Position numbers and translations under genes: made by a program
Notes under the pieces: generated by a model
What the model was told of the DNA's origin: nothing
What the model saw: only the letters and a program-made list of their open reading frames with translations
Database searches by the model: none
In this document: positions 1 through 5,061 of the stretch, in pieces
How positions within the stretch are numbered: the first letter of the stretch is position 1
Layout: each line of letters begins with the position of its first letter
Assembly: GCA_020024855.1 (NCBI GenBank)
Contig: JAHHTB010000135.1
Coordinates: 1 to 5,099, forward strand
Direction of reading: 5' to 3'
DNA: 5,099 bases
From: Fusobacterium sp.
GTDB lineage: Bacteria > Fusobacteriota > Fusobacteriia > Fusobacteriales > Fusobacteriaceae

Positions 1-212
1 TTTTTTTTAAAATTTCTTTAGATTCATCTAATATTTCTCTCTTAATTCCTAAATCAAAGAAAAGATTTTTTTATTTATAAATAGTACTTCTACTAAATTT
101 TATTGGATTTATACATTTCTCTATAGTAATTTCTATTTTAGAGCATAAGTTAATTAATCTTTTTTATTATCAAAGATACTAATCTTCTTACTATATTATT
201 TTTCTTTTCTGT
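1..212 (-). pseudogene. Decayed helix-turn-helix-like reading frame, 3' part
   Basis: Read on the minus strand, 166 to 1 gives a protein-like stretch with one internal TAA at 71-73. Before the stop it includes IEITIEKCINPIKFSRSTIYK, here shortened to the key part KFSRSTIYK, which looks like the recognition helix of a helix-turn-helix. After the stop it continues in the same frame with FFDLGIKREILDESKEILKK. Upstream, a different frame (212-150) carries NNIVRRLVSLIIKK, so a frameshift is also likely. The frame is still open at base 1 and, if the ends of the window join, it terminates at 5062. No family can be named. It could be a dead regulator, recombinase or replication protein. Alternatively these are chance open stretches in A+T-rich DNA, so confidence is modest. 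Confidence 0.35.
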
Positions 213-268
213 AGAATATCTTAGATATATTATACTATAAGATTTATAAAAAATGTATTTTTTCTTTA

Positions 269-330
269 AAGTTGCTAATTATCTTGTTTCGTTGCTTTTT
301 GTCCACTAAATATTGATTTTAGTGCAACTT
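269..330. repeat. Nested inverted repeats with GTTGC/GCAAC arms
   Basis: AAGTTGC (269-275) is mirrored by GCAACTT (324-330). A second GTTGCT lies at 291-296, exactly 20 bp after the first at 271-276, about two helical turns. Inside these arms sits the palindrome CACTAAA/TTTAGTG (304-310 and 318-324). The arrangement resembles a multi-site operator or a structured origin element. Its function is inferred only from symmetry and from its position over a promoter. Confidence 0.4.
304..324. promoter_or_regulatory. Palindrome over the -35 box, candidate operator
   Basis: CACTAAA (304-310), a 7-nt centre, then TTTAGTG (318-324) form a perfect 7-bp inverted repeat. It overlaps the TTGATT -35 hexamer (313-318) of the promoter reading toward the 18-codon ORF. 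A repressor bound here would block RNA polymerase. The small RHH protein encoded at 513-659 is an obvious candidate, but that pairing is only inference. Confidence 0.45.
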
Positions 331-341
331 CATGCTATGAT
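313..341 (+). promoter_or_regulatory. Promoter for the 18-codon ORF
   Basis: TTGATT (313-318), a 17-bp spacer and TATGAT (336-341) make a good sigma-70-type promoter. The TGC immediately before the -10 gives an extended -10 motif. Transcription would start near 348, leaving a leader of about 67 nt before the ATG at 415. Confidence 0.55.
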
Positions 342-402
342 TTTACACATAACTATATAAAATGGATAAGTTAACAAATAAAGAATTATATAAACATTAT
401 AC

Positions 403-408
403 AAGGAG
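403..408 (+). promoter_or_regulatory. Strong Shine-Dalgarno of the 18-codon ORF
   Basis: AAGGAG lies 6 nt before ATG at 415, which is near-ideal spacing. This is the main reason to think the very short ORF is translated. Confidence 0.55.
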
Positions 409-414
409 AAAATA

Positions 415-471
415 ATGACAGCAGATACCAAAGAATTTCTTTGTAGTCGCCAGTATAAAAAAGCTGAGTAA
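415..471 (+). CDS. 18-residue small ORF or leader peptide
   Basis: The ORF reads MTADTKEFLCSRQYKKAE and stops with TAA at 469-471. It has its own extended -10 promoter (313-341), a strong ribosome-binding site (403-408) and a terminator directly after it. The last codons and the stop lie inside the left arm of the terminator hairpin (457-471), so ribosomes reaching the end could disturb hairpin folding. The peptide is hydrophilic, with one Cys and no membrane segment, so it does not look like a typical small type I toxin. Its codons are more G+C-rich than the surroundings. It may be a functional small protein, a leader peptide, or the leftover N-terminus of a longer gene whose remainder was replaced at the hairpin. 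No homolog is recognised. Confidence 0.4.
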   Translation: MTADTKEFLCSRQYKKAE

Positions 472-498
472 TATAAAAATGTTTTACTCAGCTTTTTT
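457..498. terminator. Bidirectional hairpin terminator, copy 1
   Basis: The arm at 457-471 (AAAAAAGCTGAGTAA) is perfectly complementary to 484-498 (TTACTCAGCTTTTTT), with a 12-nt loop. A and T runs on both sides make it work in either direction. It ends the 18-codon ORF transcript (plus) and sits just beyond the stop of the RHH gene (minus, 513). A near-identical hairpin lies at 4891-4934. Confidence 0.85.
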
Positions 499-512
499 AT
501 TTTTGAACTATT

Positions 513-659
513 TTAAACTTCTTTTTCAATTTTTTTGTACTCTTCAATATATTTTTTTAAAGTAGTACTTATTAAATTATTTAAACTCCTATTCTCTTTT
601 TCTGCTATTCTTTCCAATTCTGACTTCATTGCTTTTGAAACATTTAAAGATAGTATCAA
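513..659 (-). CDS. Small ribbon-helix-helix (CopG/Arc-like) DNA-binding protein
   Basis: Minus-strand frame of 48 codons from TTG (659-657), or 51 from TTG at 668. A first ATG at 629 would leave 38 residues. The layout is that of a ribbon-helix-helix repressor: beta strand LILSLNVS, helix A KAMKSELERIAEKEN, a turn with RSLNN, and helix B LISTTLKKYIEEYKK, then a short charged tail. The ATG start would remove the DNA-contacting strand, so a TTG start is preferred, although no good Shine-Dalgarno precedes either one. Such proteins act as dimers that repress plasmid copy-number, antitoxin or mobilization promoters. It converges with the 18-codon ORF on the shared terminator. The plus-strand frame across the same DNA has no such family character. 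The gene may have lost its original start codon. Confidence 0.6.
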   Translation of the reverse strand: MILSLNVSKAMKSELERIAEKENRSLNNLISTTLKKYIEEYKKIEKEV

Positions 660-728
660 CTTTGACAAAATCTTTACTTATCAACAATTTGATGAAAATA
701 TTGAGCTTAATGCTTATCTTAATCAAAT

Positions 729-732
729 AGGA
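729..732 (+). promoter_or_regulatory. Weak Shine-Dalgarno deciding the 745 start
   Basis: AGGA followed by AAAGAAA lies 12 nt before ATG at 745. The spacing is long but usable. It supports ATG 745 over the TTG at 535, which would force the gene through the antisense of the RHH gene. Confidence 0.35.
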
Positions 733-744
733 AAAGAAATCTTA

Positions 745-1248
745 ATGATAGAGAAAAAATCTGAATTAATACTTGGACAAAAATTTCAAGAAGTTTTTAA
801 GAAAATTGGAAGAAAAAAAGGAAAGACATATAAAAAATTTGTAGAAATATTAGGATTTAATTACCGCACCACTCTAAGATATAGAATTAGATATAATTTC
901 TATATAACTTTTCTTAAACTAGACTATCAAAAAGCTAAAGACCTAATTGTTATACTACCTACCAATTATTTAGAAAAGTTAACTGCCCTTTGTAAAATTA
1001 AAGAATACTTATATCAACAATTTGCTAATCCAAATATTTCTTTAGAAGAAATGAAAAATATTTTAGACCTTCAAACAAAACTAATTAACATTAAATATTT
1101 AGAAAAAACTTTGAAAAATAAAGGTATTTTCTTATCCTCTATACAAACTAAAAAAACTAACAATATACTATATCATCTAAAAAAATTAGAGTTAACCTTT
1201 GAAGATGGAACAAGAACTTCTTCTTTTAAAGTATTAATAAATCTTTAA
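745..1248 (+). CDS. Unrecognised basic protein with HTH-like segment; possible plasmid regulator or initiator
   Basis: From ATG 745 the product has 167 residues. It is Lys-rich, cytosolic in character, and has no signal peptide or membrane segment. Residues about 10-52 run ILGQKFQEVFKKIGRKKGKT and then KFVEILGFNYRTTLRYRIRY. The second part, TYKKFVEILGFNYRTTLRYR, looks like a helix-turn-helix, loosely reminiscent of DUF3102-type plasmid and phage proteins. The C-terminal half is mostly helical with a final strand-like LTFEDGTRTSSFKVLINL. The frame is open back to a TTG at 535. Residues coded by about 676-744 (FDENIELNAYLNQIGKEIL) look genuinely protein-like, yet no ATG, GTG or TTG lies there, so the original start may be lost or be a rare ATT (700). 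Bases before about 660 belong to the RHH gene on the other strand. A replication or copy-control role is possible but unproven. Confidence 0.65.
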   Translation: MIEKKSELILGQKFQEVFKKIGRKKGKTYKKFVEILGFNYRTTLRYRIRYNFYITFLKLDYQKAKDLIVILPTNYLEKLTALCKIKEYLYQQFANPNISLEEMKNILDLQTKLINIKYLEKTLKNKGIFLSSIQTKKTNNILYHLKKLELTFEDGTRTSSFKVLINL

Positions 1249-1266
1249 TTAATAAGAATAGAAAAA

Positions 1267-1296
1267 CTGCTGAAAAGATATTATTCTTTTCAGCAG
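1267..1296. terminator. Hairpin terminator between convergent genes
   Basis: CTGCTGAAAAGA (1267-1278) pairs perfectly with TCTTTTCAGCAG (1285-1296) around a 6-nt loop. On the minus strand it is followed by a TTTTT run, so it mainly terminates the relaxase transcript, whose stop lies just before it at 1302. On the plus strand the T tract is poor, so termination of the 745-1248 gene there may be incomplete. Confidence 0.85.
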
Positions 1297-1301
1297 CAAC
1301 T

Positions 1302-4300
1302 CTAAATTTCTATTTCAATTCCTCTTCCTCTTAATATTCTTTTTCTCTCTTTTTCAACAATATCTTCTTCTTCAACAACTATTTCATCTACTCCTAAAAC
1401 ATAAATTTTACTGCTATAATTATATTTTGGAGGATTAGAAATATTATTTGTTTTATTAAATGTTTTTCCAAATAGATCCATTAGCTTAACATCATTATTT
1501 ACTGCCTTTAAAGATGAATATAAAAGTCTTATTTGCTTTTTATTCATATGGATCTTTGCAAGATTAGATAGAACCTTTGAACGAATAGTTGATTTAACTT
1601 TATTCTTCTCACTATCTGTTATTGGATTATTCTTTAGCATTAAATCTATTCTTTTTTGAGTTTCTTTTAATGAAAATTCATAGAAATTAACATCTATTTT
1701 CTTTTTAAGCTTTTGCTTATAGAACTCCATTCTACTTAGTTCCTTTGAATATTCATTATTAGTTTTACTATCAAGAATATATCTTTCTAAAGCTTTTTCA
1801 TCTTTTAAAACTTCTATATTATATTCTTTTTCTAAAACCTTATTTTCTTCAACTAATTTATTAATATTGTCTACTAACATTGTTCTTAACTCTATTTTTT
1901 CAGAAGTACTTAAGTTTATCTTAAATTTATTTTCTTCTTGATTAGGAGAAATATCATCAATCTTACTATTATATAATAGCTTATTGTATAATCTATTAAC
2001 CAATGGTAACTCTTTAGTAATATCTTGTTCTTCTATTAACTTATATTCTAATTTTAATTTATTGGATTCTTGAATATTAACATCTTTTATCTTTTCTTTT
2101 AATACCTTATTTATATCTGTCAAATATTTGATTTGTCCTTTAACATCATCTTGCTCTTGTCTTAACGACTTAAATATTTCTTTTCTTTTTTGTAGCTCTT
2201 CATCAACTTTTTCAGTTATATTATTTTTGATATTAAATTTAATTAATCCTCCTTCACGAGCATTAATTCTTTCTAAAAGTTCTTCTTTGATATTCTCTTC
2301 TGTTATAGTAGTAAGCTCTTTCTTCCAGCTATCAAGTTCATTATATTTTTCTATAATATCTTCTCTATTCATATTCTTATAAATATCAAATAGAATATCT
2401 CTTTCATTTAATTTATTTTTATAGTCTTTAACTCTTTGATCTGTCTTTTTAGCTTTTTCATATAAATCACTTAGAGAATTAAATGTTTCTCTTTGAATAA
2501 TCTTAGAAAGTACAGTAGATTCGTCACTAATTTCTTTATAGATATTTTTATACTGACTTTGTCTTAGATCTTTTAATTCTTCTCCTAAGTGATCTACTTC
2601 AAGCTTATATTTCTCTTTTATGTTTTCTTTTATTTTGCCTACTTTATTTTGGAAATATTCACTATTTTTTAATTTTTCAAAATAATCTTCTAATTCAGCT
2701 TTTCTTTCTTTATAAGCAAAATGTTCTTTAAGTGGTGTTGCCTCATAAAGCTCTTCTAAGCTACTTAATTCTTTTTGATTTTTACTAAACTCATTTTTAG
2801 TTAGAATATTTAAAGCTCTATTTTCTATATCACTATCTGTTATAGACTGAATTTGCTTAATTCTTTCCTCATTTCTATTAATTAATACTTGAATATCCAT
2901 TGAGGTTCTGAAAACATTTTCATAATTATATTCTTCTGTGATCTCCTTAATAGTTTCATCTGAATTATTATTAGAATATGTATTTAGTAGATCATTAGTA
3001 GCTTTAAATTTATCTTGAGTTTGATTTTGAAGGTCTAATAATTTAAGAAGATCTTTTTCTTTTTCATTCATAATACTTTCAAGTTCAATATCTATATTAT
3101 TTTTGATATTAAATTTAATTAATCCTCCTTCACGAGCATTAATTTTTTCTAAAAGTTCTTCTTTCTTATTTTCTTCTGTTATAATAGAAAGCTCTTTCTT
3201 CCAGCTATCAAGTTCATTATATTTCTCTATAATATCTTCTCTATTCATATTCTTATAAATATCAAATAAGATCTTTTGTTTATCCATTTCAGTTTGTCTA
3301 AAATTATAAATATCTGTTTTTATTTTCTTAAGATCTTTAGCTGTAGAGATTAATATATTATAATTATCTTCCAATACTTTTCTTGTTTCAATAGTATCTT
3401 CTAAAGAATAATCAGTTTTTAAGGTATCATTTTCTGATTTTAATCTTTCAATAATTATCTCATTATCATTCAACATCTTTTCTTTTAATTCAAAAACTTT
3501 CTCTTGAAGATCCTTATCTTGTGATAATTCATAGAAATAATTATCTAATTCATCTTTTCTTTCTTTATAAGCAAAATGTTCTTTAAGTGGTGTTACTTCG
3601 TATAGCTCTTCCAATTTATTAAGTTCAATTAAGTTTGCTGAATACTCGTTATTTGTAAGAATATTTAAAGCACTTTCTTCAAGCTCTAATTCAGAAATAT
3701 TACTTAATTCATCTATTCTTCTATTATTTTCAAGTATGGAAATGTTATTAGCAACTATGCTATTAACAAGTTCTTGTGCTTGTTGATATGATTCTTGATT
3801 GATTGTTTCATTTTTTTCTACATCAAAAATAGAGAAGTTGATCTCTTCTACTTCCCCTTTTAAGAATCTCTCTTTAGCTTTTTCATTTTCTTCTTCAAAG
3901 TTTTGACATCTAAGATTATATAGTTTCTCTTTGTACTCTTTTATCCTTTTGCACTCCTCAAAATACTCAATAGCTGTTTCTCTATATTCAGAATCATAAG
4001 AGTATTTAAAGGTTTGTAAGTTAATATTAACTCCTTTTCTATCAAGCATTTCAGCTTTTAAATAGTTCTCATCAAACAAAGCTCTTAACCTTTGTGTTTT
4101 TAAAGATTGTGATGTTATACTGGTATTATAATTAACTAAATATTCATTAGCTGTTGTTTCCCACTCTTTTCTAATACCATATAAAATTGATTTCCTACTC
4201 CAGTCTACCTTTTCACAACCTCCTAAAGAAGGGTTAGTAGAGTTAAATCTTTTGAAGAACTCCTCTTCATTTCTATCTATTCCATCAAGCTTTCTTTCAG

Positions 4301-4694
4301 AGAAAATAATATGACAATGTATGTTATCTATATTGTCAATAGAGCTTTTTTTGTTATGGATAGCTAAGGAATAAACATATTCATCTTTAAATAATCTCTT
4401 AGCAAAGTCTGTGGCTACCTCTATTCTTTCTTCTTCGTTTAATTCGTGAGGTATTGTAAATTCTATTTCTCTGAAATGATTAGCATTACTTCTTTCATAA
4501 AGTTCTACACTCTCCCAAAATGCTTTAGGATTATCAATAGCAAAAGATGGCATATTCATATTTTCTGAATAAATAAAATCATCATATTTTTCATTCTGTA
4601 AATGAGAATATTTTTCTTCTCTGTTTATATAGTTAAATTTTTCAAGTACACTTCTCCCTTTAGCAGAACTAACACGAAGATTATATATAGCCAT
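1302..4694 (-). CDS. mobA: MobA/MobL-type (MOBQ) conjugative relaxase with giant coiled-coil C-terminus
   Basis: The 1,130-residue product would nick one strand at oriT, stay bound through a tyrosine, and pilot the DNA into a recipient through a helper secretion system. Residues 1-190 match the IncQ/RSF1010 MobA relaxase plan. It starts MAIYNL, has the catalytic tyrosine region NYINREEKY (Y22 aligns with the RSF1010 active-site Tyr), then ELYERSNANHFREIEFTIP (64-82), AIH (H113), and the metal-binding motif NIHCHIIFSER (H126, H128) followed by DGID. FFKRFN and GGCEKVDW also follow RSF1010. Residues about 200-1130 are charged, Glu/Lys/Asn-rich helices that look like coiled coil, with a tandem duplication (316-534 and 601-826). 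I see no Walker motif, so there is no TraA-type helicase, and no primase domain as in RSF1010. ATG 4694 is set by a strong AAGGAGGT (4701-4708). Its own promoter and the likely oriT lie directly upstream. Confidence 0.92.
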   Translation of the reverse strand: MAIYNLRVSSAKGRSVLEKFNYINREEKYSHLQNEKYDDFIYSENMNMPSFAIDNPKAFWESVELYERSNANHFREIEFTIPHELNEEERIEVATDFAKRLFKDEYVYSLAIHNKKSSIDNIDNIHCHIIFSERKLDGIDRNEEEFFKRFNSTNPSLGGCEKVDWSRKSILYGIRKEWETTANEYLVNYNTSITSQSLKTQRLRALFDENYLKAEMLDRKGVNINLQTFKYSYDSEYRETAIEYFEECKRIKEYKEKLYNLRCQNFEEENEKAKERFLKGEVEEINFSIFDVEKNETINQESYQQAQELVNSIVANNISILENNRRIDELSNISELELEESALNILTNNEYSANLIELNKLEELYEVTPLKEHFAYKERKDELDNYFYELSQDKDLQEKVFELKEKMLNDNEIIIERLKSENDTLKTDYSLEDTIETRKVLEDNYNILISTAKDLKKIKTDIYNFRQTEMDKQKILFDIYKNMNREDIIEKYNELDSWKKELSIITEENKKEELLEKINAREGGLIKFNIKNNIDIELESIMNEKEKDLLKLLDLQNQTQDKFKATNDLLNTYSNNNSDETIKEITEEYNYENVFRTSMDIQVLINRNEERIKQIQSITDSDIENRALNILTKNEFSKNQKELSSLEELYEATPLKEHFAYKERKAELEDYFEKLKNSEYFQNKVGKIKENIKEKYKLEVDHLGEELKDLRQSQYKNIYKEISDESTVLSKIIQRETFNSLSDLYEKAKKTDQRVKDYKNKLNERDILFDIYKNMNREDIIEKYNELDSWKKELTTITEENIKEELLERINAREGGLIKFNIKNNITEKVDEELQKRKEIFKSLRQEQDDVKGQIKYLTDINKVLKEKIKDVNIQESNKLKLEYKLIEEQDITKELPLVNRLYNKLLYNSKIDDISPNQEENKFKINLSTSEKIELRTMLVDNINKLVEENKVLEKEYNIEVLKDEKALERYILDSKTNNEYSKELSRMEFYKQKLKKKIDVNFYEFSLKETQKRIDLMLKNNPITDSEKNKVKSTIRSKVLSNLAKIHMNKKQIRLLYSSLKAVNNDVKLMDLFGKTFNKTNNISNPPKYNYSSKIYVLGVDEIVVEEEDIVEKERKRILRGRGIEIEI
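2217..2894 (-). repeat. Relaxase internal repeat unit B (residues about 601-826)
   Basis: This is the second copy of an internal duplication. It opens with ALNILTKNEFS (from residue 627), continues with LEELYEATPLKEHFAYKERK, and ends with a 60-residue block (767-826) beginning ILFDIYKNMNREDIIEKYNE and ending LIKFNIKNNI. That block matches unit A at 56 of 60 positions by direct comparison. The nucleotide offset between the copies is 876 bp in this block and 855 bp at the KEHFAYKERK segment, showing an in-frame indel of 7 codons between them. Confidence 0.85.
3093..3749 (-). repeat. Relaxase internal repeat unit A (residues about 316-534)
   Basis: This is the first copy of the duplication. It has ALNILTNNEYS (from 342), LEELYEVTPLKEHFAYKERK (361-380), a divergent coiled-coil linker, and the 60-residue block 475-534 that is nearly identical to unit B. 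A fainter relative of the first segment appears again near residues 939-998 (NKLVEENKVLE and TNNEYSKELS), suggesting an older third copy. Repeating units of this type may act as a modular rod or a DNA/protein-binding arm, but no function is known to me. Confidence 0.85.
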
Positions 4695-4700
4695 TTTTAC

Positions 4701-4708
4701 ACCTCCTT
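4701..4708 (-). promoter_or_regulatory. Relaxase Shine-Dalgarno
   Basis: On the minus strand AAGGAGGT lies 6 nt before ATG (4694-4692). It is a full-strength ribosome-binding site that fixes the relaxase start. Confidence 0.85.
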
Positions 4709-4710
4709 AT

Positions 4711-4806
4711 CCCCACTCGCAAGAGTTAGAACAACAAATTTGTTCTCACGATATTTCTATTTTGCTTAACAAAATAGAAACTCCTAATCGTGAACTTTTC
4801 AAGTTT
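4711..4806. other. Candidate oriT in the relaxase leader
   Basis: This short leader is dense in inverted repeats. TTTCTATTTTG/CAAAATAGAAA (4754-4764 and 4770-4780) is an 11-bp stem with a 5-nt loop. It is enclosed by TCACGAT/ATCGTGA (4746-4752 and 4787-4793) through an asymmetric internal loop. Beside it are AGAACAA/TTGTTCT (4728-4734 and 4740-4746), overlapping the 12-bp palindrome at 4733-4744. Next to these, toward the relaxase start, is an unusually G+C-rich patch read on the minus strand as CTTGCGAGTGGGGATAAGG (about 4706-4724). MOBQ oriTs typically consist of an inverted repeat beside a short nic sequence directly upstream of the relaxase gene, which fits. The exact nick position cannot be read from the sequence. 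Confidence 0.6.
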
Positions 4807-4816
4807 CTATAAAGAA

Positions 4817-4845
4817 ATTATAACACATCTATTTCTATATTACAA
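4817..4845 (-). promoter_or_regulatory. Relaxase promoter
   Basis: On the minus strand, TTGTAA (4845-4840), a 17-bp spacer and consensus TATAAT (4822-4817) form a strong promoter. A TG one base upstream of the -10 gives an extended -10. Transcription would begin near 4810, giving a leader of about 115 nt that contains all the oriT inverted repeats. Relaxase binding there could repress its own gene. Confidence 0.7.
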
Positions 4846-4851
4846 TGTAAT
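4839..4851. promoter_or_regulatory. Palindrome over the relaxase -35, candidate operator
   Basis: ATTACA-A-TGTAAT is a perfect 13-bp odd-centred palindrome that covers the -35 hexamer of the relaxase promoter. This is the usual position of a repressor site. A or T runs make short palindromes common here, so the claim is moderate. Confidence 0.4.
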
Positions 4852-4890
4852 TTTTCTTAAAATAAAATTTTTAACTTATTAAAAAAAATA

Positions 4891-4934
4891 AAAAAAGCTG
4901 AGTAACATTAAAAAATGTTTTACTCAACTTTTTT
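4891..4934 (-). terminator. Hairpin terminator, copy 2
   Basis: The arms 4891-4905 and 4920-4934 repeat the copy-1 hairpin at 457-498 almost base for base. They share the loop and right-arm stretch AAAAATGTTTTACTCA. One difference (C4898 against A4927) is a mismatch in a plus-strand RNA but a tolerated G-U pair in a minus-strand RNA. On the minus strand a long T run follows. It therefore works best for minus-strand transcripts, such as the frame ending at 5062. Confidence 0.75.
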
Positions 4935-4959
4935 TTATATAATCTAGTCACTATAACAT

Positions 4960-4989
4960 TTTATACAGATGAGACTACACATAATTCAA
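4960..4989 (-). promoter_or_regulatory. Possible minus-strand promoter facing hairpin copy 2
   Basis: On the minus strand TTGAAT (4989-4984), an 18-bp spacer and TATAAA (4965-4960) resemble a promoter. The transcript would start near 4953 and meet hairpin copy 2 within about 60 nt. It would give either a very short RNA or, by read-through, extra relaxase mRNA. A/T-rich DNA yields such matches by chance, so confidence is low. Confidence 0.3.
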
Positions 4990-5061
4990 TTAACTATGTA
5001 TTCTTTAATATAAATATAACAAATTTTATTCAAAAATAAAAAAATATTTTAAATGAAAACA

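Larger units (their letters stand above)
1..414. other. Region without an intact gene (1-414)
   Basis: Apart from the decayed minus-strand frame (1-212), this stretch has no plausible intact gene. It holds A/T-rich spacer (about 215-268), a pair of GTTGCT direct repeats (271-276 and 291-296), the palindrome at 304-324 and the promoter of the 18-codon ORF. It is one of two places on the molecule where an origin of replication could sit, but I see no iterons or DnaA-box cluster that would prove it. Confidence 0.5.
4695..5061. other. Region without an intact gene (4695-5061)
   Basis: This stretch contains only control and structural elements: the relaxase leader with candidate oriT, the relaxase promoter and its palindrome, hairpin copy 2, and a possible minus-strand promoter at 4960-4989. 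The plus-strand ATG at 4969 opens only 14 codons without a ribosome-binding site and is not called. Confidence 0.6.

Noticed and set aside
662..690. TTGACA at 662 as the -35 of the 745-1248 gene
   Set aside because: The hexamer is perfect, but no acceptable -10 lies 16-18 bp downstream (the sequence there is CAATTT).
535..744. TTG-started N-terminal extension of the 745-1248 protein
   Set aside because: Most of it (535-660) is the antisense of a convincing RHH gene and begins next to a terminator without a ribosome-binding site. Only the part from about 676 looks protein-like.
1302..2000. Helicase or toxin domain at the relaxase C-terminus
   Set aside because: No Walker A/B, RecD-like or known toxin motif is visible. 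LFGKTF near residue 1075 does not fit a P-loop.
2128..2382. An 84-codon plus-strand open frame
   Set aside because: It lies wholly antisense to the relaxase repeat unit B. Its Ser/Phe/Leu-rich composition is the expected mirror of Glu/Lys-rich coding, and no ribosome-binding site precedes it.
4753..4787. Tiny leader ORF on the minus strand (TTG start after TAGGAG) inside the oriT hairpin
   Set aside because: Only 8 codons from a non-ATG start; better explained as part of the inverted repeat.
4969..5013. 14-codon ORF starting ATG AGA CTA on the plus strand
   Set aside because: Very short, no Shine-Dalgarno and no promoter of note.
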